From the NCBI GenBank assembly GCA_945888625.1, contig CAMDAH010000003.1:1-64000 (forward strand): a DNA stretch of 64,000 nt, read 5' to 3'. Positions 35,557 to 44,200 of the stretch are shown here, piece by piece (the stretch's first letter is position 1; each line of letters opens with the position of its first letter). Source of the DNA: Chryseobacterium gleum. GTDB lineage: Bacteria > Bacteroidota > Bacteroidia > Flavobacteriales_D > Crocinitomicaceae. Made by a program: the position numbers and the translations under genes. The notes under the pieces are model-generated. The model had not been told where the DNA came from. It ran no database searches and saw nothing but the letters and a program-made list of their open reading frames with translations.

Positions 35557-36189
35557 CTATTTGTTATCGTTCACCTTTCCACCTTCGTTTAAATTGTTTT
35601 GGATAGAAAGGATATTTCTGAAAGTGATGTTGATACGTGAGTCCAAAATTCGAGGTTCTTTCGGAATACAATGTTTCCATTCCACTTGCATTTTATCATC
35701 CATTAATAAAAGATCGCCATCCTCCAGTTGTAGGTCGATTACAGCACCTGTGGCATTATTCCTAAGTTTAAATTTTCGAGTGGCACCAAAACTAAGCGAT
35801 GCAATGATAGGATTTTTACCCAGTTCTTTTTCATCGTCGGCATGCCAGCCGTTTGAGTCGTTACCGTCTCTGTAAAAGTTGACAAGGGCACAATTAAATT
35901 GTTTTTCAGTAATCACCGCTGTTTCTCTTAATAAAATAGCTAAAAGATCTGCTAAGGGTGCGGATTGCATTTGTTGTCCTGAATAAGTATAACTAACTGT
36001 TTCATATGCGTGAAACGATTCGAGTCTCGGTGTTGGATACGTTTTTCCATAGATCTTAACGTATCCTTGTTTTAAGGTGCTTATTTGTTTGAGCTGGTCA
36101 AAGTACTCAAGACTTTTTTCAACAGAAAAATACCTTCGCCATAATTTTACTTGACCAGCTAAGAGGACTTCGGAAGGAGAAATGGTCAT
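35557..36189 (-). CDS. AlkB-like 2-oxoglutarate/Fe(II) dioxygenase
   Basis: AlkB-type enzymes remove methyl groups from damaged nucleobases by oxidation. The 210 residues match the AlkB/ALKBH2-3 group: NGWHADDEKELG gives the His-x-Asp iron ligands, VEWKHCIPK the distal His, and RINITFR the 2-oxoglutarate Arg. The segment TPRLESFHAYETVSYTYSG is the nucleotide-recognition lid of this group. It lies 3 bases from the facing ppx/gppA gene and 44 bases from the divergent mscS. It is most likely a DNA or RNA repair demethylase. Confidence 0.9.
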   Translation of the reverse strand: MTISPSEVLLAGQVKLWRRYFSVEKSLEYFDQLKQISTLKQGYVKIYGKTYPTPRLESFHAYETVSYTYSGQQMQSAPLADLLAILLRETAVITEKQFNCALVNFYRDGNDSNGWHADDEKELGKNPIIASLSFGATRKFKLRNNATGAVIDLQLEDGDLLLMDDKMQVEWKHCIPKEPRILDSRINITFRNILSIQNNLNEGGKVNDNK

Positions 36190-36233
36190 TTTGTTGAAAT
36201 GAAATTATTATTTTTGAGCACCAATACAATTAA

Positions 36234-37070
36234 GTGAACAAAATTAAGAATAATGCACTTACCTTTTTAGGGTATAACACGGCGGAATTAATTGATTTTT
36301 TAAATCAGTTAGCATGGAATCTTGTGCTTAGTGCGCTAATTATTCTTCTCGGATTTTGGTTTACAAACATGCTGGGAAAATTTATCGAAAAAATACTTAC
36401 CAAAAATAAAACGGATAAAGGTCTGGTTACCTTCCTTTCGAGTTTAGCAGTTATTTCTGGAAAACTATTTTTTACCCTCACAGCAATGGCAAAATTAGGA
36501 ATTGCCGTCACTTCCTTTGTAACAGTGCTAGGTGCCGCTGGAATCGCCATTGGTTTGGCTTTTTCTGGAACCCTGTCCAATTTTGCCGGAGGGATAATGA
36601 TTCTTGTTTTAAAGCCGTTCAAAGTAAATGACACTATCCTTGCTCAAAACATACAAGGTCTAGTCACTGATATACTTATTTTTAATACCTACGTTTTGAC
36701 GGATGACAATAAAGTTATTATTCTTCCAAATGGTCCTTTAATTAATGGAACGATTATCAACTTTACCAAAGAAAATAAACGAAAATTGGTGGTGAATGTG
36801 TTGGTCGGGTTTGGTGAAAACATGGACATCTTGCGTAAAGAAGTAGAGGAATTGCTATCAGAAAATAGTATGGTTGTGAAAGATACTATTCCAACTGTGG
36901 AAGTGACCTCAATTAATGAAAAAAATGCTGCTGTTGCCATTTCAGTTTGGGTAAAAGCAGCTGAATTTTCTTCTTGTTCTGTTACTTTACATGAATTGAT
37001 TTATAGGCTTTTGAACAAAGAAGGCAACTTAGTTTTGAAACAAAACAACAGCAAGAATGAACCTAATTGA
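36234..37070 (+). CDS. Small-conductance mechanosensitive channel, MscS family
   Basis: MscS channels open under membrane tension to release solutes during osmotic downshock. The 278-residue length is typical. Three transmembrane helices lie in the first 110 residues; the pore helix TM3 reads LGAAGIAIGLAFSGTLSNFAGGIMI. The beta domain (PFKVNDTILAQNIQGLVTDILIFNT) and the carboxy-terminal alpha/beta domain follow. The start codon is GTG. The 3' end overlaps the thioesterase gene by 14 bases. Confidence 0.94.
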   Translation: MNKIKNNALTFLGYNTAELIDFLNQLAWNLVLSALIILLGFWFTNMLGKFIEKILTKNKTDKGLVTFLSSLAVISGKLFFTLTAMAKLGIAVTSFVTVLGAAGIAIGLAFSGTLSNFAGGIMILVLKPFKVNDTILAQNIQGLVTDILIFNTYVLTDDNKVIILPNGPLINGTIINFTKENKRKLVVNVLVGFGENMDILRKEVEELLSENSMVVKDTIPTVEVTSINEKNAAVAISVWVKAAEFSSCSVTLHELIYRLLNKEGNLVLKQNNSKNEPN

Positions 37071-37473
37071 ACAATACATTAACGGAAACAATTTTGGTAA
37101 ATTAGTGGGAATGCGCTTCACTATTCTTGCACCCGGAAAAGTAAATTATTTATTGTCTGTGAATGAAAATCACATGGCAACTCCTTTTTCTGCTCATGGG
37201 GGGTGTATTGCCTCGCTACTCGATGCAACAATGGGAGTAGGAGCCTTGTCGCTAGTTTTTGATAAAAATCAAGTGGTGGCAACAATCGAAATGAAAGTTA
37301 ATTTTCTAAAAGCGGCCAAACTCTCGGATGAATTAGTTTCAATTTCTAGGGTCATTAAAAATGGAAAAAAAATTATTGTTATGTTTGCTGAAGTTCGAAA
37401 TCAAGATGAACAGCTACTTGCAATTGCTTCGGGCACTTTTATGCCTTACGATGCAGCAAAAGCAGGGTATTAA
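37057..37473 (+). CDS. PaaI/YdiI-type hotdog thioesterase
   Basis: The 138-residue protein has the hotdog-fold thioesterase pattern FSAHGGCIASLLDATMGVGAL (with the His-Gly-Gly and catalytic Asp of the PaaI group), then VVATIEMKVNFLKAAKLSDEL. These enzymes hydrolyse acyl-CoA thioesters, often aromatic or short-chain. It overlaps mscS by 14 bases and stands 15 bases before the DUF1295 gene. Substrate unknown. Confidence 0.88.
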   Translation: MNLIEQYINGNNFGKLVGMRFTILAPGKVNYLLSVNENHMATPFSAHGGCIASLLDATMGVGALSLVFDKNQVVATIEMKVNFLKAAKLSDELVSISRVIKNGKKIIVMFAEVRNQDEQLLAIASGTFMPYDAAKAGY

Positions 37474-37488
37474 TTAAATTGTTGTGTT

Positions 37489-38415
37489 ATGTTGGGTACC
37501 ATTTTATTATTGATTTTTACGGTGGTGGTTTTACCACTGATTAGCTTCTATTTTGGAACGCCACTTACTACGCTTCAAAATTCGATCTTGTTTGATCACA
37601 TGATTTGGTTGGTAGGCGGTGTGATCGCTTATTGTTTTGTGGTGGGCGAACTGAGTAGAAATAATTCACAAGTGGATAAATTATGGAGTATAGTGCCGGC
37701 TATTTATGTTTGGGATATGACTTACCTTGCAGGATGGAATGATCGTATGGTGCTAATGGCCATTGTGGTAACAATTTGGGCGCTTCGTTTAACCTATAAT
37801 TTCGCTCGTCGTGGGGCATACACTTGGAAGTTCTGGGCAGGAGAGGAGGATTACCGTTGGGAGGTGCTTAGAAAAAAACCTGGTTTTAATAATCGTTTTA
37901 TTTGGATGCTTTTTAATTTATTCTTTATCTGCGCTTATCAAAATATGTTGATTTTTCTAACTACTATTCCTATTTTAGCAGCAGTTGGGTCGAAAGCACC
38001 GCTTAATTACATAGACTTTTTATTAGCTTTTAGTTATCTTGTTTGTGTAGCTGTCGAATTTGTTGCCGATAAGCAACAGTTCGTTTTTCAAACAGAAAAG
38101 CACAGAAGGTTGGCTGCTGGTGAAGCGCTTGGGGAATACCAGAAAGGATTCGTGCATACCGGACTTTGGGGTATTGTTAGGCATCCCAATTATGCCATGG
38201 AACAAGCAATTTGGGTGGTATTTTACTTCTTCAGTGTAAATGCAACCGGTCAATGGTTGAACTGGTCTGTGGTAGGTGCCACTTTATTAATTGTTCTTTT
38301 CAAAGGAAGTTCTGATTTCTCAGAGGCTATATCAGCGAGTAAATACCCTGAATACGCGAATTATCAGCAATCAGTACCTCGATTTTTTCCGTTCCTGAAA
38401 AGGAAGATGCTTTAA
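37489..38415 (+). CDS. DUF1295 membrane protein, steroid 5-alpha-reductase-like
   Basis: The 308-residue protein has seven or so hydrophobic segments. EDYRWEVLRKKPGF and GLWGIVRHPNYAMEQAIWVVFYFF near the C-terminus are the DUF1295/ICMT-like cofactor-binding signature, with RHPNY typical of steroid reductase and isoprenylcysteine methyltransferase folds. The reaction is not known for DUF1295. It is the last gene of the mscS-thioesterase group and overlaps the facing MerR gene by four bases. Confidence 0.88.
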   Translation: MLGTILLLIFTVVVLPLISFYFGTPLTTLQNSILFDHMIWLVGGVIAYCFVVGELSRNNSQVDKLWSIVPAIYVWDMTYLAGWNDRMVLMAIVVTIWALRLTYNFARRGAYTWKFWAGEEDYRWEVLRKKPGFNNRFIWMLFNLFFICAYQNMLIFLTTIPILAAVGSKAPLNYIDFLLAFSYLVCVAVEFVADKQQFVFQTEKHRRLAAGEALGEYQKGFVHTGLWGIVRHPNYAMEQAIWVVFYFFSVNATGQWLNWSVVGATLLIVLFKGSSDFSEAISASKYPEYANYQQSVPRFFPFLKRKML

Positions 38416-38771
38416 CGCTTGAAGCCAAGGAGTATTTCTTTGATTCTTTCTAATCTTACTATTATTTCTGCATCACCAATCCGAATTGATGGAGTAGTTG
38501 TCTTTTGCTTGCCAGATTTATTCTCTTTTAGCACTTTTTTTGCGCCTTCAATAGTATATCCTTGCACTTTTACAAGTTCATGAATCGTGTTGATTTCAAT
38601 TATTTCTTTAATAGCATAAAGTCTATTCCCTTTATTGTTCTTTTTTGCTACCGATAATTCAAATTCTCTTTCCCAAAATCTTAGTAATGAAGCATTTACA
38701 TCTAATAATTTTGCAACCTCACCAATTGAATAGTATAGCTTTGTAAGCGAATTAATTTCAATTTTTGCCAT
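38412..38771 (-). CDS. MerR family transcriptional regulator
   Basis: The 119-residue protein has an N-terminal winged helix of the MerR type: YYSIGEVAKLLDVNASLLRFWEREFE, then GNRLYAIKEIIEINTIHELVKVQGYTIEGAKKVL. The C-terminal tail (about 85-119) is short and has no Cys cluster, so it is not a metal sensor; it may just dimerise. It is transcribed toward the DUF1295 gene and is divergent from the NlpC/P60 gene across 55 bases. Target unknown. Such short MerR proteins are widespread in Bacteroidota. Confidence 0.9.
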   Translation of the reverse strand: MAKIEINSLTKLYYSIGEVAKLLDVNASLLRFWEREFELSVAKKNNKGNRLYAIKEIIEINTIHELVKVQGYTIEGAKKVLKENKSGKQKTTTPSIRIGDAEIIVRLERIKEILLGFKR

Positions 38772-38826
38772 TATTCGTATGAATTATTTCCGAAAATAGT
38801 TATAAATTAGCATTTGTAGCAATAGA

Positions 38827-39366
38827 ATGAAACTTAAAAGACTACTTTTTTTTATTACACTGCTTAGTTTTTCATTAAAAGGGTGGAGTCAAAATCCGGT
38901 AGGTGCTACAATTTCCCCCACAGATCCAACTTTACCAGTTTTTAATAAACAGCAAAGCGAACGAATAAATTCTATTATATCTTATGCTAAAACGTTTATT
39001 GGTACTCCCTATCATTGGGGAGGAACAACGCCCTCAGGTTTTGATTGCTCGGGATTTATAAATTATATTTTTGGGAATTTTGGTTTTTCTTTAACGAGAA
39101 CAAGTTATAATTTAGCTGAGTTAGGGGAAACTATTAAATTAGAAAATATTTTACCGGGAGATTTACTATTTTTCAAAGGGTCTAATCCCAAATCTACTAC
39201 CGTGGGCCATGTAGCCATGGTTGTTGAGGTAACACCAGATGCAATTAATTTCATTCATTCGTCTAATGCTGGTGTGAAAATAAATAATTTTAAAACGAGT
39301 AAGTACTACATTGCCAGGTATATCAAAGCTAAAAGGTTGGATTACGAGACCTACAAAAAAGACTAA
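38827..39366 (+). CDS. Secreted NlpC/P60 (C40) cell-wall peptidase
   Basis: This exported 179-residue protein cleaves peptidoglycan stem peptides. Residues 1-21 form a signal peptide (MKLKRLLFFITLLSFSLKGWS). The catalytic triad is intact: Cys74 in GFDCSGFINY, His128 in VGHVAMVVE and His144 in NFIHSSNAG. The domain fills the protein and has no SH3 or LysM part. It lies 30 bases before the queuosine-precursor transporter gene. Confidence 0.93.
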   Translation: MKLKRLLFFITLLSFSLKGWSQNPVGATISPTDPTLPVFNKQQSERINSIISYAKTFIGTPYHWGGTTPSGFDCSGFINYIFGNFGFSLTRTSYNLAELGETIKLENILPGDLLFFKGSNPKSTTVGHVAMVVEVTPDAINFIHSSNAGVKINNFKTSKYYIARYIKAKRLDYETYKKD

Positions 39367-39396
39367 ACAATTAATTTAACTAAGTGTTAAATAAAA

Positions 39397-40116
39397 ATGG
39401 CAATTACGCTCGTATTTAATAGAAAACATTGGCTTTTTATAATCTTAGCTGGTTTATTTATTACAAATGCTGTTACTGCAGAACTAATTAGTAATAAATT
39501 AATAGAAATCCCGCTTGTGCTGCGGCTGGCTTCGCTTCAAATAGGTCCTTTCGTAACTATTGTAGGAATTTTGCCCTGGCCTGTTGTTTTTTTGCTAACC
39601 GATTTAATAAATGAATTTTATGGTGCATCTTATGTTAGGCGTCTTTCATGGATTACTGCAGGGTTAATTTTTTATTGTTTCATCGTAGTGGGGTTTTCCT
39701 TGTTGCTACCGGCCGTTGAATTGCCCAATTCAAGTCTTTCCGATAATAAATCTTATCTATTGGTTTTTGGTCAGGCGCAAATGGTAATTGTAGGTAGTAT
39801 TGTCGCATTCTTGATTTCGCAATTACTTGATGCTACATTATTTAAGTTTATCAAGTCGCGAACTGGGAATAAATATATTTGGATGAGGAGCACAGGAAGT
39901 ACCGTTATTTCTCAGTTATTCGACTCATTCATCGTTTTGTATATTGGTTTTGTTCTCCCCGGTAAAATGGCATTCTCCGATTTTTTAACTGTTGCACCTA
40001 CTAATTATACTTTAAAGCTAATAATTGCCATTTTATTAACACCTTTAATTTATCTTGGACACTTCCTAGTAAGAAAATATTTTTTTAATGATAATAACGC
40101 CGAATTAACCACTTAA
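39397..40116 (+). CDS. Queuosine precursor transporter, YhhQ/VUT family
   Basis: The 239-residue protein has about six membrane segments and the VUT/YhhQ pattern: ITNAVTAELISNKLIEI, LPWPVVFLLTDLINEFYGASYVRR, and STVISQLFDSFIVLYIGF. YhhQ imports the queuosine precursors preQ0 or preQ1 for tRNA modification. The queuosine synthesis genes are not in the window. Family is clear; the exact precursor is inferred. Confidence 0.9.
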   Translation: MAITLVFNRKHWLFIILAGLFITNAVTAELISNKLIEIPLVLRLASLQIGPFVTIVGILPWPVVFLLTDLINEFYGASYVRRLSWITAGLIFYCFIVVGFSLLLPAVELPNSSLSDNKSYLLVFGQAQMVIVGSIVAFLISQLLDATLFKFIKSRTGNKYIWMRSTGSTVISQLFDSFIVLYIGFVLPGKMAFSDFLTVAPTNYTLKLIIAILLTPLIYLGHFLVRKYFFNDNNAELTT

Positions 40117-40126
40117 AAATGCTAAA

Positions 40127-40597
40127 ATGAAAATCATTTATTTTATGGTCATCTTATTACTTACCGCTTGTTCATTTGGACAGAAAAGTAAAGTAAATAC
40201 TAAATCGTCGAGTGATAGTCTCGTGTCGTATGGTAAAAAAATGTTGCCTGAAAATGTGTGTTACATTATTCGAGATGGTGGCACGGAGCAGCCCTTTACC
40301 GGTAAATACGTCGATCACCACGAGGCAGGAATCTATGTTTGTGTAGGATGCGATAAGCCTTTGTTTGAGAGCGAAACAAAATATGATTCTGGTTCTGGAT
40401 GGCCAAGTTTCTATAATGCGATAGATTCAAAAAATGTATTGAAAAAGAGAGACGATTCTTTTGGTATGGTTCGTTTTGAAATTCTTTGTGCAAATTGTAA
40501 CGCTCACCTAGGTCATGTTTTTGATGATGGGCCTAAACCTACAGGCATGCGTTATTGTGTTAATTCTGCTTCATTAAATTTTATCCCTAAGAAATGA
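40127..40597 (+). CDS. msrB: Peptide methionine (R)-sulfoxide reductase, lipoprotein
   Basis: MsrB reduces methionine R-sulfoxide in proteins. The first residues MKIIYFMVILLLTACSFGQ are a lipoprotein signal with lipobox LTAC and Cys15, so the enzyme should be membrane-anchored and outside the cytoplasm. The catalytic domain (about 35-156) shows zinc ligands Cys72/75 and Cys121/124, GSGWPSFY, HLGHVFDDGP and the active Cys144 in MRYCVNSASL. The stop overlaps the msrA start (ATGA). Confidence 0.95.
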   Translation: MKIIYFMVILLLTACSFGQKSKVNTKSSSDSLVSYGKKMLPENVCYIIRDGGTEQPFTGKYVDHHEAGIYVCVGCDKPLFESETKYDSGSGWPSFYNAIDSKNVLKKRDDSFGMVRFEILCANCNAHLGHVFDDGPKPTGMRYCVNSASLNFIPKK

Positions 40598-41124
40598 GTT
40601 CTAAAATTACATTAGGTGCTGGTTGTTTTTGGTGTTTAGATGCGTCTATTCGTTCGCTAAAGGGCGTTATTTCCTCTATCCCTGGGTATACCGGTGGTTC
40701 TTCTTCTAATCCGAGCTATGAACAAGTTTGCTCAGGTAAAACTGGGCATGCAGAAGTGGTAGAAGTGACATTCGACGAGGAATTAATAAGTGTTAACGAC
40801 TTATTAGAATTATTTTGGTGGATTCATGATCCAACTCAATTAAATAGACAGGGGTTTGATATCGGAACGCAATACCGATCTTCCATTTTTTGTCACTCGG
40901 AAGAACAAAAACAAATGGTGGAAGCAACCAAAACCAACTTGGAAAATAATAAAGTGTGGGAGGGAAGTATTGTAACGACTATTGAACTTATTACCATATT
41001 TTATCCTGCGGAAGATTATCACCATGATTATTTTCAAAAAAATCCTCAAAACCAATATTGTCAAATGGTTGTGAAACCCAAGTTAGAGAAGTTCAAAGAA
41101 GTTTTTAGTGATAAGTTAACTTAG
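40594..41124 (+). CDS. msrA: Peptide methionine (S)-sulfoxide reductase
   Basis: MsrA reduces methionine S-sulfoxide. The 176-residue protein shows the catalytic Cys11 in LGAGCFWCLDAS, then GYTGGSSSNPSYEQVCSGKTGHAE and IGTQYRSSIF, all typical. There is no signal peptide, so it appears cytoplasmic while the coupled MsrB is a predicted lipoprotein. Translation is probably coupled through the four-base overlap. It ends 12 bases from the facing adhesin gene. Confidence 0.96.
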   Translation: MSSKITLGAGCFWCLDASIRSLKGVISSIPGYTGGSSSNPSYEQVCSGKTGHAEVVEVTFDEELISVNDLLELFWWIHDPTQLNRQGFDIGTQYRSSIFCHSEEQKQMVEATKTNLENNKVWEGSIVTTIELITIFYPAEDYHHDYFQKNPQNQYCQMVVKPKLEKFKEVFSDKLT

Positions 41125-41136
41125 AGAAGTTTACTT

Positions 41137-43737
41137 TTAACGTAGCATAGTAACGTGACCAACACGCATTAACTTTTCGTCGTTGTTCATAGTTTTGAAG
41201 GTTAACTTCCATGTATAAATTCCGTCTGGCGACTTCATTCCTTTATTGTATGAACCATCCCATCCAAAGGCAACATTGTGCGATTCCCAAATTAATTCAC
41301 CCCAACGATTAAATATCAAGAATTCATAGTCAAATGGATCGAACCCAGAGTGCATGACGGGCTTAAAAGTTTGATTGAATTGATCTCCATCGGGTGTAAA
41401 AGTGTTTGGAACCCAAAATATAATTTCTTGGTCATAACATTCTTCTAACACGGTAACTTTAATGGTATCCGTACCAATACAACCCTCGCTGTTCGTACCA
41501 ATAACAATGTATTCATTTTCTCCCACACCCGGTAAATAGGACATGCCATTGTTTGCGCCGTTGCTCCATACATAGCCTGCAGCTCCTGAAGCATTTAATA
41601 AAATAGAATTCCCCAAGCAAACAGTTAAATCTTCTCCGGCATCGACAGCTGGACTAGGAGAAATAGCAAGGTTAAAAGTCGCAATTCCAGGGCAAACTGC
41701 TGCTGCAGTAGTGTAGGTTATTAAATAGGATCCCACAATTGAATTGGATAAATCAATTGTTCCAGTTGAAGGATTTAATACCAATCCAGGGCCACTTGTT
41801 ACTGTACCGCCTTGTGTTCCTGTAATCGTTGCTATTGGATCAATATCTGATTGACAGTAGATATCGTCAGGATAACTTATTCCTGCAGCTTCTCCACCAA
41901 CATAAGCCCCTACGAAGTCAAATTGACACCCGTTATCATCTACCACTGAAAAAGAGTATGGACCGGATACGGTCAACCCATCTATTATCATTGTACCGCC
42001 ATTTAAACAATTACTTGTTACAAAATTGGCTGTTGCAGGAAGTAAAGAAGGCACATCTGCAGTGAATGAAGTGCCGTTAAGTTGTGGTGAGCCACCAGTA
42101 AATGTTACTGTAGCGGTGCCATTTGCACAATTGGATGTACTCGTTGCTATGATTTCTGGAAGGTACTGAACTGCGATAGGATCTCCCATATCAAAACACT
42201 GTAAAGCAGGTAACGTGACGTAGCTATATGTACCAGTTTGTATACTATACATGGTTAAGGGTACAAAGTAAACGGTATTGTTGGTAAACGTTCCAGCTGG
42301 AAATGAATTAATAAAACTTAAATCGTTCAAATCAAGTAAATTTCCGCTTCCAGTAACAATAGAAACTAAACAAGGATCATCTGGTATATCTAGTCCTGAG
42401 GTATTTGCTTGTTGCGGGGTTAAGGATACTGTTGGTGGGCAAGAATAAGCCAACCAAACAATGCCAGGATCGTAGGGTGGCGCAATTGGATCGTAAGTAG
42501 GTGAGCCAGGTACAGTAGAGCCAATTAATTCGGAGGGAACAGAAAAGTCATTGTTGGTTAAGATGGAAATTGAATCACCGTAACAAATTTTATTAATGGT
42601 TGGCATTGGGCTTAAATTCGTTGTAAATGTGCCCATCATGGCACTGCAATCACAAGCAGGTGGAACTGCGTAGGTTAGGGTGGCTGTACAACTTTGACTA
42701 GCAGAAAATGCTGCAGAAATGACACAACTAATGCCGTTTGCTGGACCAGTAAAAGTAAAGTTAGAGCTTGATCCAAATGGCGCATTAAATACTTGTGAAC
42801 CGCCACACGAATTGGTTAAGGTAAGTGTGCCCGTTGCAGGCGCATTGGTGTAGTTAATGGAACCTGTAATGGTGTATTGGTTGGTTACAGCGTTACAATT
42901 GGTTATGTTTCCAGTAAAATTACCAAACGAACAAGGACTGCCTCCATTACATGAAGCGGGAGCTGTATACGTTTGAAGGGTGTTGCAATTCGCATTTGCA
43001 GAAAAACTTGTAGATACGGTACATGAATTGCCATTGGAAGGTAGCCCGGGAAAACTATAATTTATCGTGTTTGAAAACGGTGCATTGAATACCTGTGAAC
43101 CGCCACAACTATTTGTAATTGTTAAAGTGCCCGAACCCGGTGGATTGGTAATGGATAAGGTACCCGAAACTCCATACGTATTTGTAGCAGGGTTGCAAGC
43201 ACTTGGTATAGCGGTGAATCCAGTTACACCACAAACAAAAGAACAATCTGCCGAACCACTGCCACCCGTCTGCGAAAACGAAATGGTCCCTGCTTGATTT
43301 GAAAAATTTGTTAATAATAAAATGTAGAATTGCCCAATTTGTGCATTTGGAATAGAAGCAGTTTCTGTAGGGCTTGGAGAATAACTGCAGTCAATTGGGC
43401 TACCACCTGGAAATGTGCTTCCTCCACACCCAGCTGCAAGGGAAGTAAATGGACCCCACAAAGCAAAATCGACATCTATTCCTGATCCTCCAGCAGAGGA
43501 TTGACTAATACCGAATGTCATGGGACCATTCTGATCGATTTCCATGAAGTACCATACTGGGTTTGGCGTAGTACCCAAGCACCCTACTGTGCCTAAGTTT
43601 GCTACGTTGGTAGTATTAGGAAAACTGTAATTGGTTCCAGTACAGAACGGGGAAGCTCCATTACACTGAGCGTATACAAACATTGTATTGGTAAAGATTA
43701 AAAACAGTACGAAAAAGAGGGTGGATTTCTTCATCAA
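41137..43737 (-). CDS. Large secreted adhesin-like protein with CHU_C T9SS domain
   Basis: This 866-residue surface protein starts with a signal peptide (MMKKSTLFFVLFLIFTNTMFVYAQ). The N-terminal part (30-165) is Cys-rich. Two tandem 100-residue repeats lie at 171-263 and 271-363, each holding CGGSQVFNAPF exactly 100 residues apart. Ig- and PKD-like stretches follow (about 600-760). The last 96 residues (IIFWVPNTFTPDGDQFNQTF ... VGHVTMLR) are the gliding-motility-type (CHU_C, type B) sorting domain, which sends cargo through the type IX system to the surface. It is coupled by four bases to the small secreted protein upstream. A binding role is likely; its ligand is unknown. Confidence 0.9.
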   Translation of the reverse strand: MMKKSTLFFVLFLIFTNTMFVYAQCNGASPFCTGTNYSFPNTTNVANLGTVGCLGTTPNPVWYFMEIDQNGPMTFGISQSSAGGSGIDVDFALWGPFTSLAAGCGGSTFPGGSPIDCSYSPSPTETASIPNAQIGQFYILLLTNFSNQAGTISFSQTGGSGSADCSFVCGVTGFTAIPSACNPATNTYGVSGTLSITNPPGSGTLTITNSCGGSQVFNAPFSNTINYSFPGLPSNGNSCTVSTSFSANANCNTLQTYTAPASCNGGSPCSFGNFTGNITNCNAVTNQYTITGSINYTNAPATGTLTLTNSCGGSQVFNAPFGSSSNFTFTGPANGISCVISAAFSASQSCTATLTYAVPPACDCSAMMGTFTTNLSPMPTINKICYGDSISILTNNDFSVPSELIGSTVPGSPTYDPIAPPYDPGIVWLAYSCPPTVSLTPQQANTSGLDIPDDPCLVSIVTGSGNLLDLNDLSFINSFPAGTFTNNTVYFVPLTMYSIQTGTYSYVTLPALQCFDMGDPIAVQYLPEIIATSTSNCANGTATVTFTGGSPQLNGTSFTADVPSLLPATANFVTSNCLNGGTMIIDGLTVSGPYSFSVVDDNGCQFDFVGAYVGGEAAGISYPDDIYCQSDIDPIATITGTQGGTVTSGPGLVLNPSTGTIDLSNSIVGSYLITYTTAAAVCPGIATFNLAISPSPAVDAGEDLTVCLGNSILLNASGAAGYVWSNGANNGMSYLPGVGENEYIVIGTNSEGCIGTDTIKVTVLEECYDQEIIFWVPNTFTPDGDQFNQTFKPVMHSGFDPFDYEFLIFNRWGELIWESHNVAFGWDGSYNKGMKSPDGIYTWKLTFKTMNNDEKLMRVGHVTMLR
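42649..43227 (-). repeat. Two tandem 100-codon repeats inside the CHU_C protein gene
   Basis: The two units encode residues 171-263 and 271-363 of the adhesin-like protein. They share TNSCGGSQVFNAPF and nearby Cys positions at a period of 100 residues. DNA identity is visibly lower than protein similarity, so the duplication is old. Confidence 0.75.
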
Positions 43738-44081
43738 TGGTTTAGTTTCTGTCTAGCGTCTTTTTTTATTAAATTTTTATTTTTTGAACCCCATTTTTTT
43801 GCAATTGCTTTATTTTCTTCGAATGTTTTTAGTTGATCGTAAAGCGGAAAACTAATCGGTATTTTTTCGTCAATGAAAAAAGACTTCATTTTTTTGTCAT
43901 CGAATAAATAGTTCCAAAAATGTACGTAGGGAGTTGATTCATTGGTAACTATTGCAGTGGGAGTGCCAATAATAACGGCTTGTTTACCAATGTCTTTTCT
44001 AGAATTCTGTAGGTTGTTTTGCGCTTTCATTGAGAAGCTACAACCAATTACAAAAATGAAAAAATAATATATTTTAATCAT
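43734..44081 (-). CDS. Small secreted protein of unknown function
   Basis: The 115-residue protein begins with a signal peptide (MIKIYYFFIFVIGCSFSMKAQ). The mature part is basic and Lys/Asn-rich (ENKAIAKKWGSKNKNLIKKDA) with a short aromatic stretch (YVHFWNYLFDDKKMK). I recognise no domain. It overlaps the start of the large CHU_C protein gene by four bases, so the two are translated together and may work together, for instance as export partner or stabiliser (inference). Confidence 0.65.
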   Translation of the reverse strand: MIKIYYFFIFVIGCSFSMKAQNNLQNSRKDIGKQAVIIGTPTAIVTNESTPYVHFWNYLFDDKKMKSFFIDEKIPISFPLYDQLKTFEENKAIAKKWGSKNKNLIKKDARQKLNH

Positions 44082-44200
44082 GTGTTTTTAAGTTTTGACG
44101 ATACAGCTTTTGTAAAGTTGCCAAAAATAATTCAAATAAAATTACATTTACTTGGGTTATTTTTAATATTGCAAATAACACTTCACATTAATAGGTCTAC

